A program made the position numbers and the translations under genes. Under the pieces are notes generated by a model. That model saw only the letters and a program-made list of their open reading frames with translations. It did no database searches and had not been told where the DNA came from. 64,000 nt of DNA from Harmonia axyridis (Eukaryota; Arthropoda; Insecta; Coleoptera; Coccinellidae). Within the stretch, counting starts at the first letter, position 1. Every line of letters begins with the position of its first letter. The stretch spans positions 13,580,501 through 13,644,500 of the forward strand of contig NC_059504.1 in NCBI RefSeq assembly GCF_914767665.1. The letters run 5' to 3'. Positions 21,595-31,726 of this stretch are shown here, one piece after another.

Positions 21595-24500
21595 TCAGCC
21601 AAATTGGAAACTGAAACCTCCTGGGAAGTCACCTCCGAAGGAGTACTGGGAACCATGCGGAGAACTGAAGAAGGACTGGAACACTTGACTAGGATCAATA
21701 TCTGAAAAAAAAAAATAGATATATGTCGTAACAGCATTTGAAAGCAATAAGGAAAATAATAATGTTCAATTTCAGAATAAAGTTATTCATAAAGTTTCTT
21801 TTTCTTACCTGACATTCCACAGCCAAAATCTTCCATATCTTGACCAGAATCATACCGACATTTCTTCTTTGGATCCGAGAGAATGCCATAAGCTTCTCCA
21901 ACTTCCTTGAATTTCTTTTCTTGTTCTTTTTTCTCCCCATCAGAAGCATTTGCGTGACGATCCGGATGATGAATGAGAGCCCTTTTTCTATATGCCTTCT
22001 TTATTTCGTCTTCTGTTGCATTTTTATCCACTCCAAGAATTTTGTAGTAGTCCTATAACAAGATAAAAATCCATTTTACAATGAACAATTAGGAATATCA
22101 CAGAACTTTTTTTTTGTAGCCACAAACAAATCTTTTGTGTTCTATTTCAGTTTACAGCAATGATCCGCCCTTGATTGGTAGTGTAGTGCATAGCATAGCA
22201 TTGACTACAACATTAAAGAGAGAAGGATTGGGCCTCATGACCGCAAGGGAGAGAATAAAGATGTTTGAATTTCAAAGCCAAATCAAGTGATCTGAAATAG
22301 GTCAATGATCGATTGGTTCAATATGTTCGACCAAAAAAAAAAAAATCAAAACATCTGTTGGTTGTTTGATTGGGCCTCTGGTTACAAGGTGTAAGCATCA
22401 TGCCTTCTGCATCCTAATAATGATAGATAGAGAAATACATCATTTTCAGTAAGAGAATTTTGTCCCCAACATGAACTATCAAATTTGAGATAAAGGGCGC
22501 GGAAATAAAAACATATCAGTGATAAGATTTCACTCAATTCGCAGGTTTCTCAAAATCAAAGTTTCATATGAACTCAAATAATACTGAAGTAATTACTTAA
22601 ACATATCGGAAATCTTTCAAATCATGCGAAACAACTAATGACAGAAGGATTGGAATAATAACATTTAGCAACAGGTAGATACAGACATTTCTTTCTATAA
22701 ATTTGAAAATTTGGGAAAATATCAAATTCCAAAAATTCAAATTTTCATATTTAATCGGGAATCACTCAATTAAATATCTTTTATTTAATATAGGGTATGG
22801 TCCGTATATCACCTTAGTTACTATGGTTATTAAGTTGGTGGTCCGTTCATGTCAAATTCCCCAAAAACTGAGACTATTGCCTCAAACTTCGATGAGTTAT
22901 CTGTCACTAAAACTACCGTACTTTTATTCTGGTTAGGTTCGGTAACTACGCCCACTCGGTTTGGCAGTTGTCATTTTAATTTTCAGATTAATGTTTAGAA
23001 ACATTTTCCATGAGATCTAACACTCAAAAACTTCATTATTTTAATCATGAAACAAATACCTTTCAGAGCCATTAACAACGTTTAGTTGTTTACAAATTAA
23101 AAGAGATCAACTATTTATAACCTCCAAAATTACGACAAAGAAAAATTTGGTTGACCAATGACAAGTGTCAAGCGGTCCGTAAATAGGAAGCAGGTTACCT
23201 GAAACATTGAAAACCATTAGTAACCACTCTGAAATTCTCGGCGATATACGCACCATAACCTTAATATATGTTTTTAATAATTAGTAAAATTTTGAATTTG
23301 AAAATTTAACAGAATCCGACAACGTTGTCTTAGCATGTTGGAAGACGCATAAAAATTGCTTCATCTATGTTCATTAATCTATTCGATATCTACTTATTAG
23401 ATATTTGTTTGACTCAGATCAATCATAGAATTTCAACTTAAATCAAGGAGTTGATTACTCACCTTACGCTTAGATTTTTTCAGAGCCAATTTGGCGTCTT
23501 GAAGCAACCTCCTATTCTCCCGACTTTTGTCAATTTTGTTTATCTTCTCGTAATCTTTAACAGCCTCTTCATAATTCTCCAGATCCATGTAGCACTTGGC
23601 CCTTCTCAGTAAAGCTTTCATATAATTTGGATTCAAACTAATGGCTGCTGTGCAATCTACTACAGCCTCTTCATACTTATTCAATTTAGATAAAGCTGTA
23701 GCTCTATTGAAATGTAATTTGGCATTAGTCATCTTATTCAGGGGGTCAATTTTTAAAGCTTCTGAAAATAGGTTAAGGGCATCAGCATATTTTCCGGCGT
23801 TGTAAGCTTCATTTCCTTCCTCTTTCTTCTTCTTCAGTTGTTTGGCTCTCTTGTAAAGTTCCATGGCTTTAGCATGATCGGGTGCCAATCTGAGCACTTG
23901 CTGGAAATAATTCACAGCACTATCTATGTTATCTTCATAGAATAAGCAAATTCCTCTGACATAAATAGCTTCAGCATTTCCTTTATCTAGGTGAAGGATG
24001 CTATTTGCGATTTCTTGAGACTCAACATACCTACCCAGGAAAGCTAAGCATTCAGCTTTTATCAGTTTATAACGGGGACAAGTTGGAGATTCGTCCAAAC
24101 ACCGATCCATGCAGTAAACAACCTTCCGAAAATCTTTTTTCTCATAGGCTCTCTGAGCTTCCAATTCGAACTGTTGCAATTTTAGTAAAGACTTCTTTTC
24201 AGCTGCCACTGCTCCTGCTTGATTCAATGTTTCCATTACTCTCAATGTACCTTCTGCAGTGACCAGATCTCCAAGTGCTATTGCACATTTTGCAATCCTG
24301 ACATAGCCTTTGATGAATTTGTTGTCAAGTTGGACTGATCTTCTGGCGTCTTCTAAAGCATCCTGGAATCTGTTCAACATCATAAGGCATGCTGCCCTGT
24401 TACCATAGTAGGATGGTGTTTCTGGACATAATTTGATGGCTTCCGAGTAGAATGAAAGGGCCAAATGATATTGTTTGGTCTTGTATAGTTCATTTCCATG

Positions 24501-25238
24501 TTCCTTTTTGGTTTCTGCAAGCCTAAAGAAAACAAAATGTTGTTTCAATATATACAAACTTCAATTCATGGACTGAGATTATCACTCACATATGTAACAT
24601 TGAGTTACTATTAGAGCAGATTCTTCTGTTGATTTTCATTGTCCAAAATACGATAATAACATGTTGGATGAAGAATAGTTAAATTTTCGATTCAATTGAC
24701 ATTAAACCTTCATTTTGAAAGAAGGATAATAAGATCAAATCAAATAAGGTCAGAATTTTAGTGTCACAAAGTAATAACCACAAGTAATCGCTGAGAGATA
24801 CTACCCAAGATCATTGTCATCTTTTGATCGAATGTTATGATTAATTCATTTCCGTTATGTTGATTACCTCCAACTGTAGAACAAAAATAAATTGGAACAT
24901 CGATAATGATTTCATAAATTTTAAACTATCATGAAACTAACTAAATTTTTGAAAGTAGAACACTCGAAATAGATACAAACAAAAACAGAATTATCGTGTT
25001 GATCTATTCCAGAACAAAGCATGCAGGAATGAAATCATCTGACACATACCATGTTCTTCAATTGATTCCGGGATCATAACATTCACTATTTGAATGTAAA
25101 TGTTTGAGACACATAATACTTTAAAATTATAATAAGATTCTTTGAAAAATATGATTGAACTTACTCTTCAGGAGCTGCAGAAATAATTTCTACGTTATCG
25201 TCGCAATCCATCATAATTTCATCCACTATGTCCGCCAT
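21595..25238 (-). CDS. DNAJC7: DnaJ homolog subfamily C member 7 (TPR2-type Hsp70/Hsp90 co-chaperone)
   Basis: Four exons: 25238-25165, 24522-23463, 22052-21809 and 21701-21595, all with GT/AG sites, give 494 residues, the size of vertebrate DNAJC7. Residues about 28-375 are tandem TPR repeats in blocks (the first begins KEHGNELYKTKQYHLALSFY; a second three-repeat block begins KKKKEEGNEAYNAGKYADAL), the regions that bind the EEVD tails of Hsp70 and Hsp90. The J-domain starts at residue 379 (DYYKILGVDKNATEDEIKKA) and holds the HPD triad at about 407-409, which stimulates Hsp70 ATPase. The short C-terminus is Gly/Phe-rich (FGGDFPGGFQFQFG), as in the family. Cytosolic and nuclear. The start codon is 181 bp from the divergent CFAP119-like start. 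Intron 3 holds a dispersed repeat with a nested hAT MITE. Confidence 0.95.
22415..23390. repeat. Dispersed repeat family, copy B (interrupted)
   Basis: Aligns by eye with 32250-32800 (copy C), for example attttgtccccaacatga near 22458, gcgcggaaat near 22497, and acaacgtt near 23318. It is split by a 468-bp insertion at 22793-23260. Located in DNAJC7 intron 2 (between the exons at 23463 and 22052). Confidence 0.65.
22793..23260. mobile_element. hAT-like MITE with 21-bp terminal inverted repeats and 8-bp target-site duplication
   Basis: Left end gggtatggtccgtatatcac (22793) and right end, read inverted, ggttatggtgcgtatatcgc (23260) match at 18 of 21 positions. Both sides are flanked by ttaatata, an 8-bp direct repeat, the size made by hAT transposases. 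Internal ggtccgt motifs recur near both ends. No transposase frame. The homologous copy C at about 32690 lacks the insertion and preserves one copy of a similar target. Confidence 0.85.
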
Positions 25239-25419
25239 GCCAATCTCAAAAGGAAAAGGTCAAGAATTTATTCTGTACGATTGCGCAAGTCTCCCACACC
25301 ACTGAAAAATTTTTATAGACGGCGGGAATTCAAAAAAACAGAACAAAATGACTACATGAATTTCCGACTGTATGACAGGAAATTTAATTGAAAACATTTG
25401 AAAAATTCATCCTGAAATT
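25239..25419. promoter_or_regulatory. Short bidirectional promoter region, DNAJC7 / CFAP119-like
   Basis: Only 181 bp separate the two divergent start codons, so both promoters and 5' UTRs must share this interval. It includes comparatively CG-containing sequence near the middle (gacggcggg at about 25319). No TATA box is evident. Confidence 0.6.
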
Positions 25420-26240
25420 ATGAAAAACAAACAGGTTTTTGATATTTTGAAAGGCAATTTCAGCAGAGGCGAAACTAATGTAGAAAATTATCTGGCGTTC
25501 CGTTTTGATATTACTGAAGACAAGGGAGATTCGGAAATTAAAGAAAATGCGGATACATGCGAAAGGATTATATTGAAAGAACCTCGCTGTAAAGTCATTT
25601 GGCCGCGAATTTGTGTATATGAATATTTGAATGACACAGATCTGAAGCAGCTTAATGATATCAAGAGAAAGAAAGAAATAAGAACATTTATAGGTATATT
25701 ATTCAAAGCATATTACTTCTTTTTTTAAAGATATTTTTCAGAAAAACGCATCCCAAAGTCGTGCAAGGAACCAGCAAAGACACTTTTCATAGAACTCATG
25801 TACACTATAGTGAAATTTGCAAGAAAACACGACTTCAACTTGAAACAATCCGGTGCTTTGCTATCTCAATTCTATTTGACCCATATGACATTCACAAGCT
25901 CCTTCAATATTGCTGCAGAAAAATTGTATTTATATTTCAAGGAAATAATGATTTGTCACTCTGTTGCGGTAACAAATATCAACATGTATTACTGATATTA
26001 CAAACATAATATACCTTTCAGAGTCCACCTGATAGTATCAAAATATTTTCAATGGATGAAAGTGAAAATATTATGAAATTTTTTTGCAAGATTTATCTTA
26101 GAAACTTGCCCCTTATAAGAACAATGTGTCTTCCAAATTTTGGCTTCTATTTGAACACATTCTTAGAGACTCCACCTCCACTTCCAAAAAGATCAACAGG
26201 AGAAAAGGAAAAGGATAAGAAGAATAAAAAGAAAAAATGA
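25420..26240 (+). CDS. CFAP119: Cilia- and flagella-associated protein 119-like (CCDC189 family)
   Basis: Three exons, 25420-25693, 25742-25968 and 26022-26240, join in phase (1, then 0) to 239 residues. The segment from about residue 108 (LFIELMYTIVKFARKHDFNL) through YFKEIMICHSV, PPDSIKIFSMDE and the final LPLIRTMCLPNFGFYL corresponds in order to the conserved core of CCDC189/CFAP119: a helical region, then LCHSV-x-RPP-x-SI-x-LF, then the F/Y-R-x-x-x-L-x-x-Y-x-F-x-P end. In flagella the family belongs to the C1a projection of the central apparatus (from memory), so expression in insects would be expected in testis and sensory cilia. The tail is lysine-rich. It is head-to-head with DNAJC7 and tail-to-tail with mRpL10. 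Intron lengths 48 and 53 nt are very short. Confidence 0.72.
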
Positions 26241-26259
26241 TATAATATGTCAATATTTA

Positions 26260-27110
26260 TTAATTATCACCATCCAATTGTTTTTTTCTATCCTCTAGTA
26301 AAGCTAATAAGCTGGTTTGACGTGAATTTAGTTGTCTATGTAGCCTATTAGCAGATGCATTCAAAGTATGAACAAACATGGATTGTGCAGTTTCCAAATT
26401 TGGTATTTTACTATATTTAACCAAATCATCCAAGTTCAACAATTTATTCTCATAAATTCCAGCTGTAAAAACAACAAAATTAGCTATAATAAAATTAAAG
26501 TTCATTCAATAACTTTACCTAATAAAACAAATTGGGGGAACTTTCTGTTTATTTTGATTAATTCTTTAATTTTTGGCTCTGAACTAAATACAATCATATT
26601 TCGTGATATGAAAAAGTCCAAAACAGCCTCATAAGGTGTTTCTTTAATTGCCATTTCTAAAGTTTTTTTTCCAATAAACTTCATCCTCATTCCTTCTTTA
26701 TGAAACATTACCATAGCTTTAAATTGATCTATACCAGTTATATGATTAACGTGATAAAAAGCTACAAGTTTAGATGTTTGAAAATAAGTCAAAACTTCGT
26801 TCGCAATAATTCTCTGAAATGGATTTTCAATAACTTCATCTTTACGATTCATATTGAAACCACACAACTCGGTCATGGTTTTTCCCTTTTTCTGCGATGC
26901 ATAGAATGGTTTACAAATCTCCAGATATTTTGATTTAACAAAGTGTGGGGGCTTAGGTCTTTGAATGTTTATTTTTCCTCTGAACCTTTTAGGTTGAACG
27001 AACGGAGTCATAACTTCGAGTAGCGCTGAAATCAAGTCATTTTAAAAAATAGGAATGTCATGAATAATCTATACCCATTTCAGAGGCTCACATTTTCTTA
27101 GAAGCGCCAT
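26260..27110 (-). CDS. mRpL10: Mitochondrial ribosomal protein uL10m (L10)
   Basis: Three exons, 27110-27092, 27025-26519 and 26462-26260, join in phase (1, 1) to 242 residues. The first exon is a tiny MALLRK leader. The core (KTMTELCGFNMNRKDEVIEN, FKAMVMFHKEGMRMKFIGKK, then the AGIYENKLLNLDDLVKYSKI segment) follows the metazoan L10 layout: an N-terminal L10 fold, then a helical C-terminal extension ending LLALLEDRKKQLDGDN. Role: base of the L7/L12 stalk of the mitochondrial large ribosomal subunit. The stop codon is 19 bp from the CFAP119-like stop on the other strand. The minus-strand AATAAA at 26256-26261 overlaps the stop region, so the transcripts must overlap. Confidence 0.88.
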
Positions 27111-27582
27111 AATTTAATCCAGAATTATTAATTTTCTTAATATCTTTAACAATTTGGTATATTCAAGAGTTTTTTAGGTTAAGTTATAATTAGAAGAAGT
27201 CATAGAATGAAATTGGAAATTCAAATGATATAATATGAAATAAAAGTAGTACGAACAAAATGAAAAAGCTTATTCATTATGTATAACTTGAAACAAATAT
27301 ATATATTATTGTTCCACTAGATTTCTTACTCAAAATTGTAAAACTTGGGGTCTCTATTAGAGTTATCTTTCGCTTCTGGCCTCACTCATTATTGAAGTAA
27401 CCATTATATTTAAAAATCAATACATCCCCAAATTTAAGGATATCTGTTGAACAACTTTTCATATTTATTTATTATTTTAGTCAGATATTCACATCTTTCC
27501 CAATGCTGAGATCAATAATTGACAAATTCCAGTGCGTTTCATAGTAATACATTGAAATAATCCTAGGTGTACTATAAATAAT
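27111..27582. promoter_or_regulatory. Divergent intergenic region, mRpL10 / membrane C2H2 gene
   Basis: 472 bp between divergent start codons. AT-rich, with no clear TATA or other named element; it must hold both promoters. Confidence 0.4.
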
Positions 27583-30178
27583 ATGAATGAAGCTGAATTA
27601 TTTGAATATACAGGTAATTCCAAAATGAAACAACCGATTTCAGGAAATTTGAGGTACTTCTATTTTCAGCTATTTATATTATTCATACTATCTCTGATTC
27701 CTTGGCCTGGGCCCAGCGTTTTCAAAATCTCTTGCCCTAGGGATAATGCTCGTATCGTAAGAAATCTTATCAAGTCCAAATGGATACCTATCTTAGAAAA
27801 ATACAAAGTAAATCTTCCCATAGAATGTCCATTTCATCCTATGCGAGATATATTTGCGCCTCAAGAGGCGGCCAAATACCATTACAGGACTTCACATTGG
27901 ACTTGTGGCCTATGTGGTCAATCGTTTTTCGATGAAAAACAGTTGGATATGCATTTCGACAATCGCCACAAGAGCCATATCAATATGGTAATAATTTCGG
28001 TTATCATTTCCCCTCTTATGTATTCACTTTATATTTTACAGGCAGAGGATGCTGTGTGCCTTGCAGATTACTGTGACATTATTAGATGCGATGTGCTGTT
28101 GACTCAAGATCCAAAATCTGTATATCCTGACTCTGAAAGTACTGGCATTGAGATCTGGAGAGAAGCAACGTCCTATTCAAACAAAGCTTTAGTTACTTCT
28201 GGTCCTAGAGATTTAGCAAAATACACTTCAAAAGATGCACAAACTACACCCTCAAGTAAATCCACTACTAGTGAAGCTAGCGATTATTGCCAAAAACCGG
28301 AATCACCAACAGGTGGTGATGACAAGATTTGATTTTTGAAATATGCTCACACAAGATTCTTTTTTAGATGAACAAAATAAGAACGAAGATGAGAAATCTC
28401 AGAATTCCAGTGCTAATAACATTTGCCAAAGTGATCTTGTCGATTCTGCTCTTCCCACTCCAAACAATAAGCAACAACGAATTCTAGAACTACAAAAGTT
28501 AAAAGCCAATTGTAAGCCTGAGACTTTGCAGAAAATCAAAACTAAGTGTGAAATTTTGGTTAGAGATTGTATAGCGGGATTACTTATACAACTGTCCATC
28601 AAGGATTTCAAGGAAGTCGAAGGTATTTTTAGACTTTTTTCAGCGATTTGTTATTGATTCACCTACTCATTTTTAGATGAACTTAATAGAGCAGTGTGTT
28701 GGTACCTAACATGCGATAGATATTGGGAAGATTTTCAAACCGATATCAGAAGTTTCCCATGGGGATTACTTTGCATGATAGTTATGGTGTCATCTCTAGG
28801 GATATGCATGTGCTACTATATTATTTGGGTTCTATTCGAGTAAGTATGAACGTAGATAAATATAGTTGTTAGCTTATTTATTTTCAATAAAACAGCTTTA
28901 ATTTCTATTCAAGTAGTATATAATAAATATAACAAAATGATTCAGATAGACAGGAGAACAACTGTCTAGCCCATAGTTAAAAAACCCAAAATTTTAGAAC
29001 TCCATTGAATATACAGGGTGCTTTAGAAAAAGATGGTGATTCTCAGGGGTGTGAATCGTTAGGCGTTTTGAAGGAAGTTGTAAAAATCTTAATTTTGTGC
29101 TACAGGGTGTTATAGTTTCAATAGAAACAATTTTTTTATTATAACTTCAGCAACTCCATAGATATTTTTATGAAATTTAATAGTTGACTAAATCCATTAA
29201 ATATTACATTGAATGTAATATTTCATTAGGTAATGAGTTTCTCCAATAAACTGAAAGAAATAACATTGAATAACTTGAACAAAAACGGAAATAATTTAGA
29301 TTAGAAACATTAAAAGTAGCCCCCACAAGTAACTATGAAGTAGCTGAAGTAATTATATAAAATCTTTTTTCTTCTAACTACGATCTGAGAATTCAAGAAG
29401 TTAGTACATAGGTTTATAAAAACTTTTTTCGGCAACCGTCCGGGAAGTGCTCACTTCCCGGACGCTCTTTCTCTGGGAAAGTAGCATTTCCCGGCCTAGT
29501 CCGGAAAGTACGTACTTCCCGGACTAGGCCGGAAAAGCATCATAGAATCCATAGCAACCGAGATAACGGCTGACAGTTCATATGAAATTAGTTGTCAAAA
29601 ATTTGCATGTTTTTTTATCGCAATCGCAATAAAATATGGAAAGCAGCAGCGATAGTGTTATTTTACATGGTTGCCGAAAAAATATTGTACGCAACACGCC
29701 CGAAAATGGTTTTTTTGGACTCACAGACTTCCAGGACTCGCTTACGCTCGTCCTGGAATTTTGTCTATTCGTCCAAAAAAACCCTATTTTCCGGACTTGT
29801 TAGGTAAATTACTATTTTCTCAGATCCTGTAAATGGATGTTTAAGTTTTTCGAGACATTGAAATAGTTTACAAATTTTGACAAATTCTTTAAGCACCGAC
29901 GATGTGAGTGTCTCCAGCCTAACAGATCGCTCAACACCGTCTCCAGCCCATATGCCTCACAGGCACGAAGTGTATACAACAGCAGACGGCCATCAAGTAT
30001 ACACAGAAGACTACTATTTAGCACCGGACAAAGATAACGAATATATTTATGTAACTTATCCGCCTGACCTAAAACGGAGGTTGCTGGAAAGGTTTGTATC
30101 ATGCTGCGAGATTTACCTTCATATTTTTTTAACCTTATATTTTTTCCTAGCTGCTACAATAGAACAACCCGCTTGTGA
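27583..30178 (+). CDS. Uncharacterised membrane-anchored C2H2 protein with PDZ-ligand C-terminus
   Basis: Six exons close in phase: 27583-27987, 28042-28312, 28368-28622, 28677-28839, 29894-30091 and 30151-30178, giving 439 residues. A hydrophobic stretch at about 28-40 (QLFILFILSLIP) suggests a signal peptide or anchor. A C2H2-type finger lies at 108-129 (CGLC...H...H) in a Cys-rich region whose later cysteines (CLADYCDIIRC) also look structural. A second helix precedes exon 5 (WGLLCMIVMVSSLGICMCYYIIWVLF). The tail ends CYNRTTRL, a class I PDZ ligand. Topology inferred: lumenal or extracellular finger region, single C-terminal anchor, tyrosine-rich tail. A shorter form would end at the TAA at 28841-28843 inside the exon-4 donor, with AATAAA at about 28887. 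I do not recognise the family. Confidence 0.65.
28844..29423. other. Intron sequence with ACAGGGTG-type repeat scraps
   Basis: Contains atacagggtgctttagaa near 29011 and ctacagggtgttatagtt near 29101, a motif pair recurring at other places in the window (for example 57834). No exon supported. Confidence 0.45.
29424..29783. repeat. Multi-hairpin palindromic element inside the membrane C2H2 gene intron
   Basis: A 14-bp inverted pair ttttttcggcaacc (29424-29437) / its complement (29669-29682) encloses a perfect 12-bp hairpin (gtccgggaagtg, 29438-29463), a 6-bp hairpin (29475-29492) and a nearly perfect 42-bp palindrome (29491-29532, one mismatched pair, arm ccggcctagtccggaaagta). To its right a second nested hairpin has 13-bp outer arms (ggtttttttggac, 29708-29783) and 9-bp inner arms (29729-29758). 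GC content is far above the surroundings. Probably one or two fold-back/MITE elements. Confidence 0.8.
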
Positions 30179-31726
30179 GGTAGAAGATAAAGTAGTGGTA
30201 TAGTTTCAAATTACTAGCATTCGATTTATGTAAAACATTTCATGGTTAGATCTTAGTGAAGCACATATTTTCATCTGTTAGTCTAGATAGAAAAATTATA
30301 GAAAATAACGAATTTGGTTTTTCGTACAACTAGAGCTGAAAATATTTGACAAAGACCTAGTTCCACTTGAATATCATAATATTTTTTTTTATTTGCTTCT
30401 GCAAAGTCTGAAGATGATATTCAGTGGAACCCTTACTAAAATTGCTCGTTGTAAAGGATTGTTATTTTAGTAACTGACAGAATTCCATCAGTTTGCATAT
30501 GTTTTTTGCTCATTTTGAAAACTGTATGCTTTGTGCTATTTTCTTGATTGCTTTGGAGTTCATCAATTTATAAATTTCCAAAAACTGAAAATTATAAATA
30601 TTGCTTTGGTACACGAACCCTTTCTAGTAACTTCCGCAGATTTCTTAATAGAAAAGTAAGACTATAGAAAAAAATTTACTTTTACAATCAGCTATCCAAA
30701 TTTGATAATAAACATAAACAATACTTTTTCAAAGGAAGCGAATAGTTTAATAACTGTAAAAGCTAATTTACATAACAAAAATAAAAAATCTTCGAAGAAG
30801 GAAAAAAATATATAATGTGTTTATCCTTCCTAGAGCCAACTTACTGAACTGATTTGAACTATCCATAGGAGTGACTCGAGAATATAATAAGGCTAATGAG
30901 ATTGAAAATATCTAGATTTTTCAGGAAACTGAAGATAATTAAAGGACCACATTGAAATAAATAATTTGAATGATCGAAAGGAATTAAAATACTTCAAATA
31001 GTTTGCCTTACATCTCAACTTGATCGAATTTATAATGAAACAGATGGAAATTTCAAACTACAATGACAAGTTCAAACTCTATATTGAAAATATCTAAATA
31101 TTCTGAACAACTCAATATTCTACCAAAATAATTTCCTTTCTTTATTCATCCCTAAAATTAAGCTTATATTGTGAAAAGAGCTTGTGTAAATCCTTTCATT
31201 TTATAACAAAACAAGTCAGCAAAAATGTGAATAAAAATTTTATTGAATAAATCGCAGTTTTCATAAACACTAAATGAAAATTTTCAAGATTGAACGAACT
31301 CAAGTTTTCCTTTCTGAAACAAAAAAAAATCCCACAGTACTGTACATGACGATTTCCTGCCTGAAATTCCTAAAAATATCACTATTACCACTCGACCACA
31401 AGCACACAGGGTGGGATAACAACAAACCAGAAGGTACAAGTGTTTCTTAAGGAAGGGACCAAGAGGAAAACTACAGTCTACCAGTGCAGTGAGATCTCAC
31501 AAACGTGTGTTAAGATTGGGATTTAAGAAAAAAAAAGAAAATTCGGTTGGAACATTCACATCTGAAAGAGAGTGTTAACAAATATAGGGAAAAGGGATTC
31601 GAATATAGAAGAGATTGAGGGATTAATTTTAGGGGAATTAAGTTAATTTAATCTAAGGAATTTGTTAGAGAACCCATGTATACATTACTATCATACATTC
31701 AAGGAAATATTCCTGAAATACCAATT
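30179..31726. other. Intergenic between convergent genes
   Basis: Holds the 3' UTR of the membrane C2H2 gene (+) and of Acinus (-). AT-rich; no further gene found. Confidence 0.5.

Noticed and set aside
27613..27668. 56-nt intron near the start of the membrane C2H2 gene (gtaatt...ttcag)
   Set aside because: Its removal shifts the frame away from the hydrophobic segment and the zinc finger, so it is not spliced in the supported model.
28841..28843. Stop codon taken as the only end of the membrane C2H2 gene
   Set aside because: The stop overlaps a consensus gtaagt donor, and the exon at 29894 continues in exact phase with a conserved-looking tail, so the longer model is preferred; the short form is kept as an alternative.
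29592..29807. 71-codon frame through the palindromic element
   Set aside because: It crosses hairpin arms and intron sequence; no domain and no splice support.
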